The translations under genes were made by a program, and so were the position numbers. A model generated the notes under the pieces. That model saw nothing but the letters and a program-made list of their open reading frames with translations. It was not told the DNA's origin and ran no database searches. From Duganella guangzhouensis (GTDB lineage: Bacteria > Pseudomonadota > Gammaproteobacteria > Burkholderiales > Burkholderiaceae_D): 64,000 nucleotides of DNA. Location: contig NZ_WKJK01000013.1 in NCBI RefSeq assembly GCF_009674535.1, positions 124,001 through 188,000 on the forward strand, read 5' to 3'. Positions 28,459 through 36,822 of the stretch are shown one piece after another (positions within the stretch are counted from its first letter, which is position 1; each line of letters begins with the position of its first letter).

Positions 28459-30680
28459 CTGAGAGCGTCGATCTGCGGCGCCGCGCCATATTGCGTGGCG
28501 GCGCCTTGGTACTGGGATTTAGCCTTTTCCCTCGCGCCGCCATGGCTGAATTCAATGGCATGGGAGTGCCACCAATTACAAACAAGGACCTGGCCGGCAG
28601 CCTGCAACGCACGCCCATGCTGGACGCCTGGATCAGAATTTCTCCCGATGGCAAGGTCACGGTATTCACTGGCAAGGTGGAACTGGGGACGGGAGTACGC
28701 ACGGCCCTGCTCCAGGTCGCGGCGGAACAACTGGATGTCGCACCGGCAGCCATCAATTTCATCACCGCCGACACTGGCCAGACGCCTAACGAGGGCTTCA
28801 CCGCCGGCAGCCACACCATGGCTGACAGCGGCACCGCACTGCTGAACGCCGCCGCGCAGGTTCGCGCCCTCGTGGTACAGGGCGCGGCGTCCCAGCTCAA
28901 AGTAGATGCGGCGGTTCTCAGCACCAGCAATGGCGTGGTGACCGCGCCCGATGGACGCAAGCTGCATTATGGTGAAGCGGTACGCGGCGTGAATCTGCAT
29001 CAGACAGCAAAGGTCAAATCTCCATTGAAAGATGCGCATAGCTACAGCGTGATTGGAAAATCCCTGCCGCGTGTGGACATTCCTGCCAAATTAACTGGCG
29101 GCGCCGCCTACGTACAGGATATGCGCATGCCAGGGATGGTTCACGCCCGCGTCGTGCGCCCCCCTGCTCCCGGCGCGCATCTGCTGTCAGCTGATTTCCA
29201 GGCCGTTCAGCACATGCCCGGCGTCCTGAAAATTCATGTGGACGGTAACTATCTGGCAGTCATTGCCAGTGACGAATGGCAAGCGATCCAGGCCATGCGC
29301 GCGCTGTACGCAAGCGCGAAGTGGTCGCCCGGCCCCGCTCTGCCCTCCCCTGACAATATCCACGCGACGCTACGCGCCCTGCCGGCGCAGGACATCGTCA
29401 TCGCCAACAAGCATGGGCCGGCGGACAAGGCCGTGGTAACGCTCAAACACCGCTACACGAAGCAGTATGTGCTGCACGGCTCCATTGGCCCTTCGTGCTC
29501 CGTTGCGCTTCTGGAGGAAGGCAAGATGACGGTCTGGACGCATACCCAAGGCGTTTACCCGTTGCGCAGCGCCATTGCCGAGCTGCTCGCCATGCCATTC
29601 GATTCCGTACGTTGCATTCACACGGAGGGCGCTGGCTGCTACGGCCAGAATGGCGCCGATGACGTCGCGGCAGATGCCGCGTTGCTCGCACGCGCGATGC
29701 CTGGCCGTCCGGTCCGGGTCCAACTCATGCGCGACCAGGAAAACCAGTGGGAACCATACGCTCCAGCAATGAGCAGCCAACTCTCCGCCTCGCTCGATGC
29801 GAATGGCAAGATCTGCGACTGGCAATATGAGTTGTGGAGCGGCTCGCATAACGAACGCCCGGGCAACGCCGGCAAACTGCTACCCGCGCAGCTGCTGGCC
29901 AAGCCATTCATACCGAGTCCCTCGCAGCCCATGCCGATGCCGGAAGGCGGCGGCGACCGCAATGCCATTCCGCTGTACACGCTGCCGACCTCGAAAGTCG
30001 TGAATCACTTCTTGCCGGTGACGCCGCTGCGAACGTCAGCCATGCGATCGCTCGGCGCTCACATCAATCTGTTTGCGATCGAAGGGATGATGGACGAGCT
30101 CGCGGCGGCGGCGAAAACCGATCCGGTGGAATTCCGTTTGCGCCATATGGACGATCCCCGTGCCCGCGAGGTCATGGCACGGGCCGCGAAAGAGTTTGGC
30201 TGGAATAAACGGAAGAAGATGCGCGATCATGGCTTTGGCTTTGCGTTCGGCCAGTACAAGAACATCATGGCTTACGTCGCGCTGGCGGTGGAAGTTCGCG
30301 TCGAACGGAGAACCGGGGCGGTCAGCATCCTGCGCGTCACCGCTGTGGTGGACTGCGGCCAGGGCGTCAATCCTGACGGCATCCGCAATCAAATTGAGGG
30401 CGGTATCCTGCAGTCGTCCAGCTGGACGCTCTACGAGCAACTGCTGTTCAAGCCAGAGGGGATCGCGAGCGTGGACTGGGCCACCTACCCCATCATGCGC
30501 TACTCGAACGTGCCGCAACAGGTGGATGTGCTGATCATCGATCGCCCCGGCGCGGCATTCCTGGGGGTGGCCGAAGCCGCACAGGGGCCGATGGCCGGCG
30601 CATTGGGCAATGCGCTTGCCGACGCCGTCGGTCAGCGCCTGTTCGATCTGCCATTAGCGGGGCCCCACTTAAAGAGCTAG
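28455..30680 (+). CDS. Molybdopterin-binding large subunit, aldehyde/isoquinoline oxidoreductase-like (IorB)
   Basis: This 741-residue protein of the xanthine oxidase family in the single-chain IorB form has a twin-arginine signal (RRRAILRGGALVLGFSLF, cleavage near residue 31), consistent with periplasmic action. Motifs include FTGKVELGTGVRTAL near residue 70, GSHTMADSG, and the C-terminal GVAEAAQGP, where the Glu is the probable catalytic base. Substrate is probably an aldehyde or N-heteroaromatic ring; sequence alone does not decide. The ATG overlaps the small-subunit stop (ATGA). A dedicated XdhC-type maturation gene is not present here. Its last 12 nt overlap the convergent LysR gene. Confidence 0.92.
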   Translation: MTESVDLRRRAILRGGALVLGFSLFPRAAMAEFNGMGVPPITNKDLAGSLQRTPMLDAWIRISPDGKVTVFTGKVELGTGVRTALLQVAAEQLDVAPAAINFITADTGQTPNEGFTAGSHTMADSGTALLNAAAQVRALVVQGAASQLKVDAAVLSTSNGVVTAPDGRKLHYGEAVRGVNLHQTAKVKSPLKDAHSYSVIGKSLPRVDIPAKLTGGAAYVQDMRMPGMVHARVVRPPAPGAHLLSADFQAVQHMPGVLKIHVDGNYLAVIASDEWQAIQAMRALYASAKWSPGPALPSPDNIHATLRALPAQDIVIANKHGPADKAVVTLKHRYTKQYVLHGSIGPSCSVALLEEGKMTVWTHTQGVYPLRSAIAELLAMPFDSVRCIHTEGAGCYGQNGADDVAADAALLARAMPGRPVRVQLMRDQENQWEPYAPAMSSQLSASLDANGKICDWQYELWSGSHNERPGNAGKLLPAQLLAKPFIPSPSQPMPMPEGGGDRNAIPLYTLPTSKVVNHFLPVTPLRTSAMRSLGAHINLFAIEGMMDELAAAAKTDPVEFRLRHMDDPRAREVMARAAKEFGWNKRKKMRDHGFGFAFGQYKNIMAYVALAVEVRVERRTGAVSILRVTAVVDCGQGVNPDGIRNQIEGGILQSSSWTLYEQLLFKPEGIASVDWATYPIMRYSNVPQQVDVLIIDRPGAAFLGVAEAAQGPMAGALGNALADAVGQRLFDLPLAGPHLKS

Positions 30681-31553
30681 CGATTCCTCAACAAACGCCG
30701 CAAATGCCCTCGCCTTGGCGCTGGCTTTGCGGCCTGAGGAAAAGACGGCCCACAGGTCAACCGCCGGGAGCGCCCAGTCTTGCAGCACACGGCGCACCTG
30801 GCCTGAGGCGATTTCCGGCTCAAACATCCACTCGGAGGCGATCGTCAGCCCCATATTTGACAACACCGCGGCACGCACGCCCTCCGCTGCGGAAACGCGC
30901 ATACGACCTTGCAACGCAACCGATTCCTGCACGTCGCCACGCTGGAACAAGTACAGTGGGCCATTACCAGTCCGGTGATAGATGATCGCGCTGTGCGCGG
31001 TGAGTTCTGCGGGATGCTCCGGCTCACCGTTGCGCGACAAGTATTCAGGCGTGGCAAGCACAGCGAGTGGGCACCGACCTATGCGGCGTGCAGTCATGTC
31101 GGAGTCGCTCAGCGTTCCAAGGCGCAAGGCCACATCAACTCCGCCTTCGAGTAAATCGATGTTGCGGTCGTCGAGCATGATGTCCAAATGCAGTTGGGGG
31201 TGCTGACTCAGAAAACGATGCAACACCGGCACGACGTGCAGCCTGGCGAACGTGACGGGTGCCGAGACCACCAGGCGCCCACCTAATTCGGTATTTGCAC
31301 AGCGCGCACTCGCATCCGCTTCCGCCGCCGCCATCAGCGCTTGACGCGCGCCCTGATAGTAGGCCAATCCAGGCTGTGTCGGCGTCAGGCCACGGCTGGA
31401 ACGCAACAACAGCTGCACTCCGAGGTCGGATTCCAGCTGTGCGATTATTTTGGAGACCGCAGGTTGCCCAACGTCGAGCCGGCGAGCCGCCCCGGAAAAG
31501 GAGCCCGCCTCCACCACCTGAACCAGCGTCTCCATCGCTTGCCAGCGGTCCAT
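30669..31553 (-). CDS. LysR-family transcriptional regulator (first)
   Basis: This is a 294-residue LysR regulator. The N-terminal helix-turn-helix spans about 1-60 (ETLVQVVEAGSFSGAARRLDVGQPAVSKIIAQLE), followed by the periplasmic-binding-like effector domain. The start is set at MDRWQAM; the frame runs 42 codons further but that part is the end of the Old Yellow Enzyme gene read out of frame. Only 4 bp separate it from that enzyme's stop, so the two are co-transcribed. It may control the enzyme, the convergent molybdenum hydroxylase, or both. Confidence 0.92.
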   Translation of the reverse strand: MDRWQAMETLVQVVEAGSFSGAARRLDVGQPAVSKIIAQLESDLGVQLLLRSSRGLTPTQPGLAYYQGARQALMAAAEADASARCANTELGGRLVVSAPVTFARLHVVPVLHRFLSQHPQLHLDIMLDDRNIDLLEGGVDVALRLGTLSDSDMTARRIGRCPLAVLATPEYLSRNGEPEHPAELTAHSAIIYHRTGNGPLYLFQRGDVQESVALQGRMRVSAAEGVRAAVLSNMGLTIASEWMFEPEIASGQVRRVLQDWALPAVDLWAVFSSGRKASAKARAFAAFVEESLAL

Positions 31554-31557
31554 CGAA

Positions 31558-32652
31558 TTACCCCAGCGTCGGATAGTCGATATAGCCTCGCTCGGTACCG
31601 CCATAGAACGAGAACGGATCCGGCTCGTTGTACGGGCCGCCGGCGGCGATGCGTGCGACCAGGTCCGGGTTCGACACATACTGGCGCCCGAACGCCACCA
31701 GATCCGCTTTGCCGCTTGCGATAAGCCGCTCAGCCGTTTCTGGCGTCAGCCCGGCGTTGGCAATCAGCGTACCCTTGTAGTTGGAGCGAATGATATCCAG
31801 GATTTTCGGCATGTCCGCTACGCCGCCCCAGGCATTCGTGTCGGCTCCGTGAATATAGCCCACACCGTATTCGTCCAGCATGCGCGCGACATACGCATAG
31901 GTCTCCGCCGCGTTCGGATCGGTCGCGTTGTTATACGCCGCAAACGGGGAAATGCGGACGCCGATATGGCTTGGGGGGAACACCTCCAGCACGGCCTCGA
32001 TGATCAGACGCAGGAAGCGCGCACGGTTTTCGACGCTGCCGCCAAACTCATCGCTACGTTGGTTTACCAGCGGCGACAGGAACTGCTGCACCAGATAGCC
32101 GTTGGCGGCGTGGATTTCCACCCCGTCCAGGCCGGCGCGCTTCGCATTGGCGGCGCCGGCGCGGAACTCGGCGATAGCGAGGCGCACTTCTTCGTTGCTC
32201 ATTGCACGCGACGGCGAGGCGTAGATGCGGGAATAAGTGCCATTTTGCAGCGCGCCGTAGACTTGCAGCAGCCCGAGGTCGTCGTTGAGTCCTGACGGTG
32301 ACAGCGGCGCGGCCCCTTTCAACAAAGCGTAGGAGCTGACACGTCCACTGTGCCACAGTTGCATGAACAACTTGCCTCCTGCCGCATGAACTTGTTCGGT
32401 CACGCGGGACCAGCCCGCCACCTGGGCATCATTGTAGATGCCAGGCGCCAGTTCAAATGCGGCGGAGTTGGGCGAAACGTTGGTGGCTTCGGTGATGATC
32501 AGGCCGGCGGAGGCGCGCTGTGCATAGTATGCCGCGTTCAACGCAACCGGCACGCCGTCCGCCCCCGAGCGCGCACGCGTGATGGGCGCCATCGCCACGC
32601 GATTATTGAGGGTCAAGTCGCCGAGTTGGATCGGCTGCAGCAGCTTATTCAT
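31558..32652 (-). CDS. nemA: Old Yellow Enzyme-family alkene reductase (NemA-like)
   Basis: This 364-residue FMN flavoprotein is of the N-ethylmaleimide reductase/pentaerythritol tetranitrate reductase class. It reduces activated C=C bonds and nitro groups with NADPH. FMN contacts are in MAPITRARS near residue 22 and QLWHSGRVS near residue 100. The substrate-binding His/Asn pair is in EIHAANGYLVQQFLSP. The C-terminal FGRQYVSNPDLV is also conserved. It is transcribed with the LysR gene directly downstream. Its promoter has an inverted repeat (32735-32753) shared with two other promoters in the region. Confidence 0.92.
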   Translation of the reverse strand: MNKLLQPIQLGDLTLNNRVAMAPITRARSGADGVPVALNAAYYAQRASAGLIITEATNVSPNSAAFELAPGIYNDAQVAGWSRVTEQVHAAGGKLFMQLWHSGRVSSYALLKGAAPLSPSGLNDDLGLLQVYGALQNGTYSRIYASPSRAMSNEEVRLAIAEFRAGAANAKRAGLDGVEIHAANGYLVQQFLSPLVNQRSDEFGGSVENRARFLRLIIEAVLEVFPPSHIGVRISPFAAYNNATDPNAAETYAYVARMLDEYGVGYIHGADTNAWGGVADMPKILDIIRSNYKGTLIANAGLTPETAERLIASGKADLVAFGRQYVSNPDLVARIAAGGPYNEPDPFSFYGGTERGYIDYPTLG

Positions 32653-32684
32653 TGGTGTACTCCCGAGTCGGTTTGGATGAATAA

Positions 32685-32690
32685 ACTATA
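32685..32690 (-). promoter_or_regulatory. -10 hexamer of the Old Yellow Enzyme gene
   Basis: TATAGT on the minus strand starts 44 nt downstream of the inverted repeat at 32735-32753. The block ATTATC (32714-32709) lies near -36 where a -35 element would be. The same 44-nt distance occurs at the luciferase-like and TauD promoters. Confidence 0.6.
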
Positions 32691-32734
32691 CCGGGCAGTG
32701 CCCATGGCGATAATCCAGCCATCGTGGTCAACAC

Positions 32735-32753
32735 CTTTGCGTGAAACGCAAAG
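32735..32753. promoter_or_regulatory. LysR-type operator, copy A (Old Yellow Enzyme promoter)
   Basis: This is a perfect inverted repeat with 7-bp arms, CTTTGCG-N5-CGCAAAG. It contains the T-N11-A pattern of LysR sites and is centred near -66 relative to the inferred transcription start. Copies with the same arms and 5-bp spacer are at 34124-34142 and 39591-39609. Confidence 0.7.
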
Positions 32754-32781
32754 CAGAGCGTGACAAATAAAGCGATGCGGT

Positions 32782-33333
32782 CTAGCCGCGTCTCAAGACC
32801 CGGACAAATTGCATCGCTTCAGACTGAATTCGTTCGATGCCGGCAATAGAGCGCTTTCCAACCTCAATGTTTTGCCGAGAAACTTTGCGCATTCCCTGCA
32901 GCGAATGGGCCAAGACTTCAAGTTCATGTTGATGCGGCGCCGGGCGCCGGGCCAGCCGTTCGACTTCTGCCGTCACGGTCGCGAGCCGCGCGAATAACTC
33001 CGTCAAATTCTGCGCATACGAAGGAGACCGCTCGATACCTCGCAGCCAGGCCGGCCGCCGACCGTCCACCAAGGTTGCGATATCCAGCGCCGCCCTGGTG
33101 GCACGCTGTGCAATACGCGTCGCCGCTTCAAGGGATGCTTTTCTGTCGTGCGCGGACTGCAATTCATGCTGCACTCCGCGCTTGCTGCTCCAGTCGAGCA
33201 GCAACTGGGCGTACCGCTGATTGGCCTGCGTGGCCCGGTGTGATAATTCGGCGATGCGTCGCAGGACTCCATTGCTATCGGCCAGGAGTTCCGCACCGCG
33301 AATCGACAGCTCGATTGCACGCGACAGACTCAT
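32782..33333 (-). CDS. Helical protein of unknown function (183 aa)
   Basis: This 183-residue protein is almost entirely helical by composition, with long Ala/Arg/Glu/Leu/Gln runs and probable coiled coil at about 25-130. It has no signal peptide, cysteine or membrane segment. Its start overlaps the stop of the luciferase-like gene by 4 nt (ATGA), so it is translated with that gene and should work with it. I do not recognise the family. The tight coupling is the best clue to function. Confidence 0.7.
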   Translation of the reverse strand: MSLSRAIELSIRGAELLADSNGVLRRIAELSHRATQANQRYAQLLLDWSSKRGVQHELQSAHDRKASLEAATRIAQRATRAALDIATLVDGRRPAWLRGIERSPSYAQNLTELFARLATVTAEVERLARRPAPHQHELEVLAHSLQGMRKVSRQNIEVGKRSIAGIERIQSEAMQFVRVLRRG

Positions 33334-34043
33334 AGGGCTACCCCTACCGCGAGCCGTGGAATAACCTCAGTTCCGATCTCATCAATCAGATCCAAACTCG
33401 GCCGGCCATTGCGCACCAGATGAATCAGCACGTGCGCAACCCCGGACTCCGCCAATCGGTCGAGCTGCGCCGACAGCGCAATGCGTCCACCGCGCCAGCC
33501 ATGCTTTATCGGCTGGCGCGGTGCACTGGCACGCTCGTCCAGCTCCAGGTACAACTGACGCACTACCGGATGCCGATCCACCGCGCCATCAAGGTGCAGT
33601 ATCGGAACTTGTTCCGCGCCGTCGGCTGCCAGCATTTTCTCCAGATGCAGACGGCCGATATCACCGCCATCCGCATCCGACAAACCAAGCACGCAGCGAC
33701 CGCCGGACATCCGCTGCAGCGACCGGGCTGAGCTCACCAGTTGGGCGCTGCCATAGCGGGACAAATCCAGTTGCGCGACCAGCGCGGCATTCGGCGCAGC
33801 GGCACCGATAGCGGTCAACCAGACGAAGGGATCGTCGAAGACCGCACGCTCGGCATCCGGGATATAAGGCGATGGCGCCTGGCTTGCCCACAGTGCCGAA
33901 AAGCCATATTGGTCGGCCCGTTTCGCAACCGCCAACTCAATGGCAACGTCAGCACGCTGCCCCGGTTTCCGCGCGGCGGGCGTCATCAGACCGAGGGTCA
34001 TGAAACCGCTTTGGAACAGCTTTTCGTAGGCAAGGTCAGGCAT
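33330..34043 (-). CDS. Shortened luciferase-like monooxygenase (LLM family)
   Basis: This 237-residue protein is related to the bacterial luciferase-like oxidoreductases, mostly about 320-340 aa. Recognisable parts are ADQYGFSALWASQAPSPYIPDAERAVFDDPFVWLTAIGAAAP, then LSRYGSAQLVSSARSLQRMSGGRCVLGLSDADG and the C-terminal GVAHVLIHLVRNGRPSLDLIDEIGTEVIPRL. About 80-100 residues of the barrel seem to be missing after the SGGR motif, so it may not bind F420 or FMN normally. The start at 34043 has GGAGG 7 nt upstream. Its promoter shares an inverted repeat with two other genes here. It is transcribed with the helical protein downstream. Confidence 0.75.
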   Translation of the reverse strand: MPDLAYEKLFQSGFMTLGLMTPAARKPGQRADVAIELAVAKRADQYGFSALWASQAPSPYIPDAERAVFDDPFVWLTAIGAAAPNAALVAQLDLSRYGSAQLVSSARSLQRMSGGRCVLGLSDADGGDIGRLHLEKMLAADGAEQVPILHLDGAVDRHPVVRQLYLELDERASAPRQPIKHGWRGGRIALSAQLDRLAESGVAHVLIHLVRNGRPSLDLIDEIGTEVIPRLAVGVAL

Positions 34044-34073
34044 AACCAGTCCTCCATGATTAGGTATGCGGCC

Positions 34074-34079
34074 AGTGTA
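34074..34079 (-). promoter_or_regulatory. -10 hexamer of the luciferase-like gene
   Basis: TACACT on the minus strand starts 44 nt downstream of the inverted repeat at 34124-34142. ATTCTC (34103-34098) sits at the position of ATTATC in the two sister promoters. On its own this hexamer would be weak; the aligned spacing is the evidence. Confidence 0.5.
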
Positions 34080-34123
34080 GGCGAGCGTCAAATCATGGAG
34101 AATCCCATCGCGGCAGAAAATAC

Positions 34124-34142
34124 CTTTGCGCCACTCGCAAAG
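34124..34142. promoter_or_regulatory. LysR-type operator, copy B (luciferase-like promoter)
   Basis: This is a perfect inverted repeat, CTTTGCG-N5-CGCAAAG, identical in arms and spacing to the copy at 32735-32753. It lies 80 bp upstream of the luciferase-like start codon. Confidence 0.7.
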
Positions 34143-34163
34143 CCTTCCCTGCCAATAGGGAGG

Positions 34164-34850
34164 TTATTTCTTACGTATGTTCTTGAGGACGGACGGAGCG
34201 CTCGCCAGGAAAGCGTCCAACTTCTGCGCGATCAGGCGTTCAGTATTCTCCGGCACAGGCAGTCCATAGACCGATTTCCTCATCCCGACATAAAAGATGG
34301 CCGCATGCAGCCCCCAGACGAATTCAATTTCGTCCTCGTATTGCTGCGGCGTAGGTGCGGGTATCTTGAACTCGCGACGGAGTTCGGCTAATACCACGTT
34401 GAAGATGCGCTCTCGCAGTCTCGCCAAATAGCGGCTGTTGATGCCTTCCCGCGACAGCCCCGCGTGAATGAAGATGCGAATCCAGTCTCGTTGCAGAATG
34501 ACCTTGCTGTATGCCTGGTAGAACTGGTGTAGTCGCTCCGTCAAAGGACGCTTGTGGTCCGCCAGGATTTCTTCCCATTCAGGGTTCCAGCGTGATAAAT
34601 ACACTTCCTCGAAAACGCGGTCCGCGAGCGCTTGTTTATTGGGGAAGTAACGGTACAGGAGAGGCTGGGATACACCGATCTCTTTTGCCAAATCGCGGGT
34701 ACTGGCGCCGAAACCATGCTCGGCAAAGTACTTGATCGCCTTCTGGACGATAATTTGCTCGCGCTCTTCTGGAGCGAGACGCGGCGTCGAGGCCACGGGG
34801 GCTAGCGCTGTTGTGCGGGATGATGCTTTCTTGGTAGCGGTCGACCCCAT
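34164..34850 (-). CDS. TetR/AcrR-family transcriptional regulator
   Basis: This 228-residue protein has a disordered Ser/Thr/Ala/Lys-rich N-terminus (1-25), then a TetR helix-turn-helix (about 30-75: IIVQKAIKYFAEHGFGASTRDLAKEIGVSQPLLYRYFPNKQALADRVFEEVY). A ligand-binding helical C-terminal domain follows. TetR proteins are usually repressors released by a small ligand. Its own promoter (34877-34905) has a short palindrome over the -35, suggesting autorepression. Targets are not evident; the neighbours are the luciferase-like gene downstream and the chemoreceptor gene upstream, both on the same strand. Confidence 0.9.
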   Translation of the reverse strand: MGSTATKKASSRTTALAPVASTPRLAPEEREQIIVQKAIKYFAEHGFGASTRDLAKEIGVSQPLLYRYFPNKQALADRVFEEVYLSRWNPEWEEILADHKRPLTERLHQFYQAYSKVILQRDWIRIFIHAGLSREGINSRYLARLRERIFNVVLAELRREFKIPAPTPQQYEDEIEFVWGLHAAIFYVGMRKSVYGLPVPENTERLIAQKLDAFLASAPSVLKNIRKK

Positions 34851-34876
34851 GTCTGGCTCTCAGTAAAGGAGCGCCA

Positions 34877-34905
34877 AGTATAGCCAGCCATGGATCATTT
34901 GACAA
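34877..34905 (-). promoter_or_regulatory. TetR gene promoter
   Basis: On the minus strand, -35 TTGTCA (34905-34900), a 17-bp spacer and -10 TATACT (34882-34877) lie 26 bp upstream of the TetR start. An 11-bp palindrome ATTTG-A-CAAAT (34897-34907) covers the -35, a fitting place for autorepression. Confidence 0.6.
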
Positions 34906-34930
34906 ATTACGTGGCATGCGCCGCGCAGAT

Positions 34931-36577
34931 TCAATTCAGCGCGAGCCGGGGCACCGCCTGTGGTTGATATTTGCGGCGCATCGCTGTCCTGGAGGTTGAT
35001 GGCTCAGCCCCCATTTTCACTGGCTGGGATTCAAGAAGAAAGCTACCCACCATGTCCGACAGGGACGCGGCCTGGTCGCGCAGACTCGACGCCGCTGCCG
35101 CCGCCTCTTCAACGAGTGCGGCATTTTGCTGAGTCACGCTGTCCATTTCCGTGATCGCCGTGTTTACGTGGCCAATACCGGTCCGCTGCTCGCTCGAGGC
35201 CTCGGTAATGGCTGAAATCACATGCGTGACGCGATCGACACTGGTCACCACCTGGTTCATGGTTGCACCGGCGCGTTCCACCATCAAGGTGCCGTCACCA
35301 ATATTGCGGACAGCATCATCGATCAGCGACTTGATTTCCTTGGCCGCAGCCGCACTACGCTGCGCCAGATTGCGCACCTCGGAAGCCACCACGGCGAAAC
35401 CGCGACCTTGCTCACCCGCCCGCGCGGCCTCCACCGCGGCATTCAGCGCGAGGATATTGGTCTGGAACGCGATGCCGTCAATGGTGCCGATGATGGCTTC
35501 AATCCGGGTGGCACTGGCGTTAATGGCCGACATGGTACTGACAACCTCCGTGACGGCCTGCCCGCCACGCTGCGCAACGTCGGCAGCGGTCTTCGCGAGC
35601 ACATTGGCCTGCTGCGAGTTCTCGGCGTTTTGCGTTACGGCCTGGGTCAGTTCCTCCATCGAAGCGGCGGTTTCCTCGAGAGAGCCAGCCTGCATTTCCG
35701 TTCGGCTCGACAGGTCCAGATTGCCGGTCGCGATTTGCGAGGAAGCCGCCGCGATGGTCTCGGCGCTGCCGCGTATCTCGCCTATCATCTGCGCCAGATT
35801 TTCCTGCATGGTTCGCATCGCGAACAACAGGCTGTGATGGTCCTTGCTGTCGGTGATGACCGGAATGCTCAGGTCCTTGCCGGCGATTTTCAACGCCATC
35901 TCGGCCGCGTATTCAGGGCTACCGCCAATGGTGCGGTGCAGACTGCGATTCACCGCAATAACGATGGCCGAGAGCATCAGGCACACAACCACCAGCATGG
36001 CTGCGACCTTTTGCAATGACGCATAGAACGCCTTATTAATGTCGTCCACATACAGCCCCGTCACCAACGACCAGCCCCAAGGTTTGTAGCTCACGACGCG
36101 GGCCAGCTTTTCAGAGGGCTCGGTGGTTCCGGGGCGCACCCAGAAGTAGTTCAGATATCCCTCCCCCGCCGCTGATGAGCCCACACGCGATATTTCGCGG
36201 AAGACGTGGAAGCCGAAAGGGTCGGTAAAGTCGCTTAAATCCTTGCCGTCATTCTCGGGCCTTGCCGGATTCTGGATAGGCCGCGCGTCCATACTAATGA
36301 TCACCAGATAACCATCGTCGCCATAGCGGATGCTTTTCATGGCTGCTTTGGCGCGCACTTGCGCTTCAGCCTGGGTTATCTTCCCTGCCGCCGCATCCGC
36401 GGCCAGACCTTCGACAATCTTTAATCCCGCTTTGGCGACGTCCGCCAGGTCAGCCTTGCGCTCCGCATATCGCAGGTCGCGCGCCTCCATGACATAAAAC
36501 ACCGAAATAGCGCAAAGGCACATGAGGCTGGCAATCAGGGGCAACCAGAGCTTTTGCTTGAACGTTATCTTTTTCAT
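34931..36577 (-). CDS. Methyl-accepting chemotaxis protein with Cache-type sensor
   Basis: This 548-residue chemoreceptor has membrane segment 1 at about 8-29 and a periplasmic single-Cache-like sensor (about 30-185, with YGDDGYLVIISMD and KPWGWSLVTGLYVDDI). Membrane segment 2 is at about 190-212, followed by a HAMP-like linker and the cytoplasmic signalling helices. The hairpin tip EAARAGEQGRGFAVVASEVRNLAQRS is canonical. The C-terminus has no NWETF-like CheR tether. The start at 36577 is chosen because AAAGGGAA precedes it. A motif upstream (36640-36658) is shared with the LysR/periplasmic-binding-protein gap at 37843-37861. Confidence 0.93.
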   Translation of the reverse strand: MKKITFKQKLWLPLIASLMCLCAISVFYVMEARDLRYAERKADLADVAKAGLKIVEGLAADAAAGKITQAEAQVRAKAAMKSIRYGDDGYLVIISMDARPIQNPARPENDGKDLSDFTDPFGFHVFREISRVGSSAAGEGYLNYFWVRPGTTEPSEKLARVVSYKPWGWSLVTGLYVDDINKAFYASLQKVAAMLVVVCLMLSAIVIAVNRSLHRTIGGSPEYAAEMALKIAGKDLSIPVITDSKDHHSLLFAMRTMQENLAQMIGEIRGSAETIAAASSQIATGNLDLSSRTEMQAGSLEETAASMEELTQAVTQNAENSQQANVLAKTAADVAQRGGQAVTEVVSTMSAINASATRIEAIIGTIDGIAFQTNILALNAAVEAARAGEQGRGFAVVASEVRNLAQRSAAAAKEIKSLIDDAVRNIGDGTLMVERAGATMNQVVTSVDRVTHVISAITEASSEQRTGIGHVNTAITEMDSVTQQNAALVEEAAAAASSLRDQAASLSDMVGSFLLESQPVKMGAEPSTSRTAMRRKYQPQAVPRLALN

Positions 36578-36639
36578 ACCATTCCCTTTATACACATCGT
36601 ACAGGTCGATCCACCACCGGGCGGCGGCATAAGATCACA

Positions 36640-36658
36640 TTAATTGATCAAGTGATTA
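36640..36658. promoter_or_regulatory. Motif shared with the LysR/binding-protein intergenic region, copy 1
   Basis: TTAATTGATCAAGTGATTA matches the site at 37843-37861 at 16 of 19 positions. It lies 62 bp upstream of the chemoreceptor start. Candidate operator of the neighbouring LysR regulator. Confidence 0.4.
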
Positions 36659-36822
36659 TTATCAAGCCGTTGGTGGCGACAAAATATCTACATGGTGTAG
36701 CGGAACGTGCGCGATAGCGCGGCTCAGCGACATGATTGCCGCAGCCCCAAGACCAGGCAAAGCCAGCAAGAATAAATTATCACCTAATAATTAATAATGT
36801 ATTTACCCGCACAGGATCTCCG

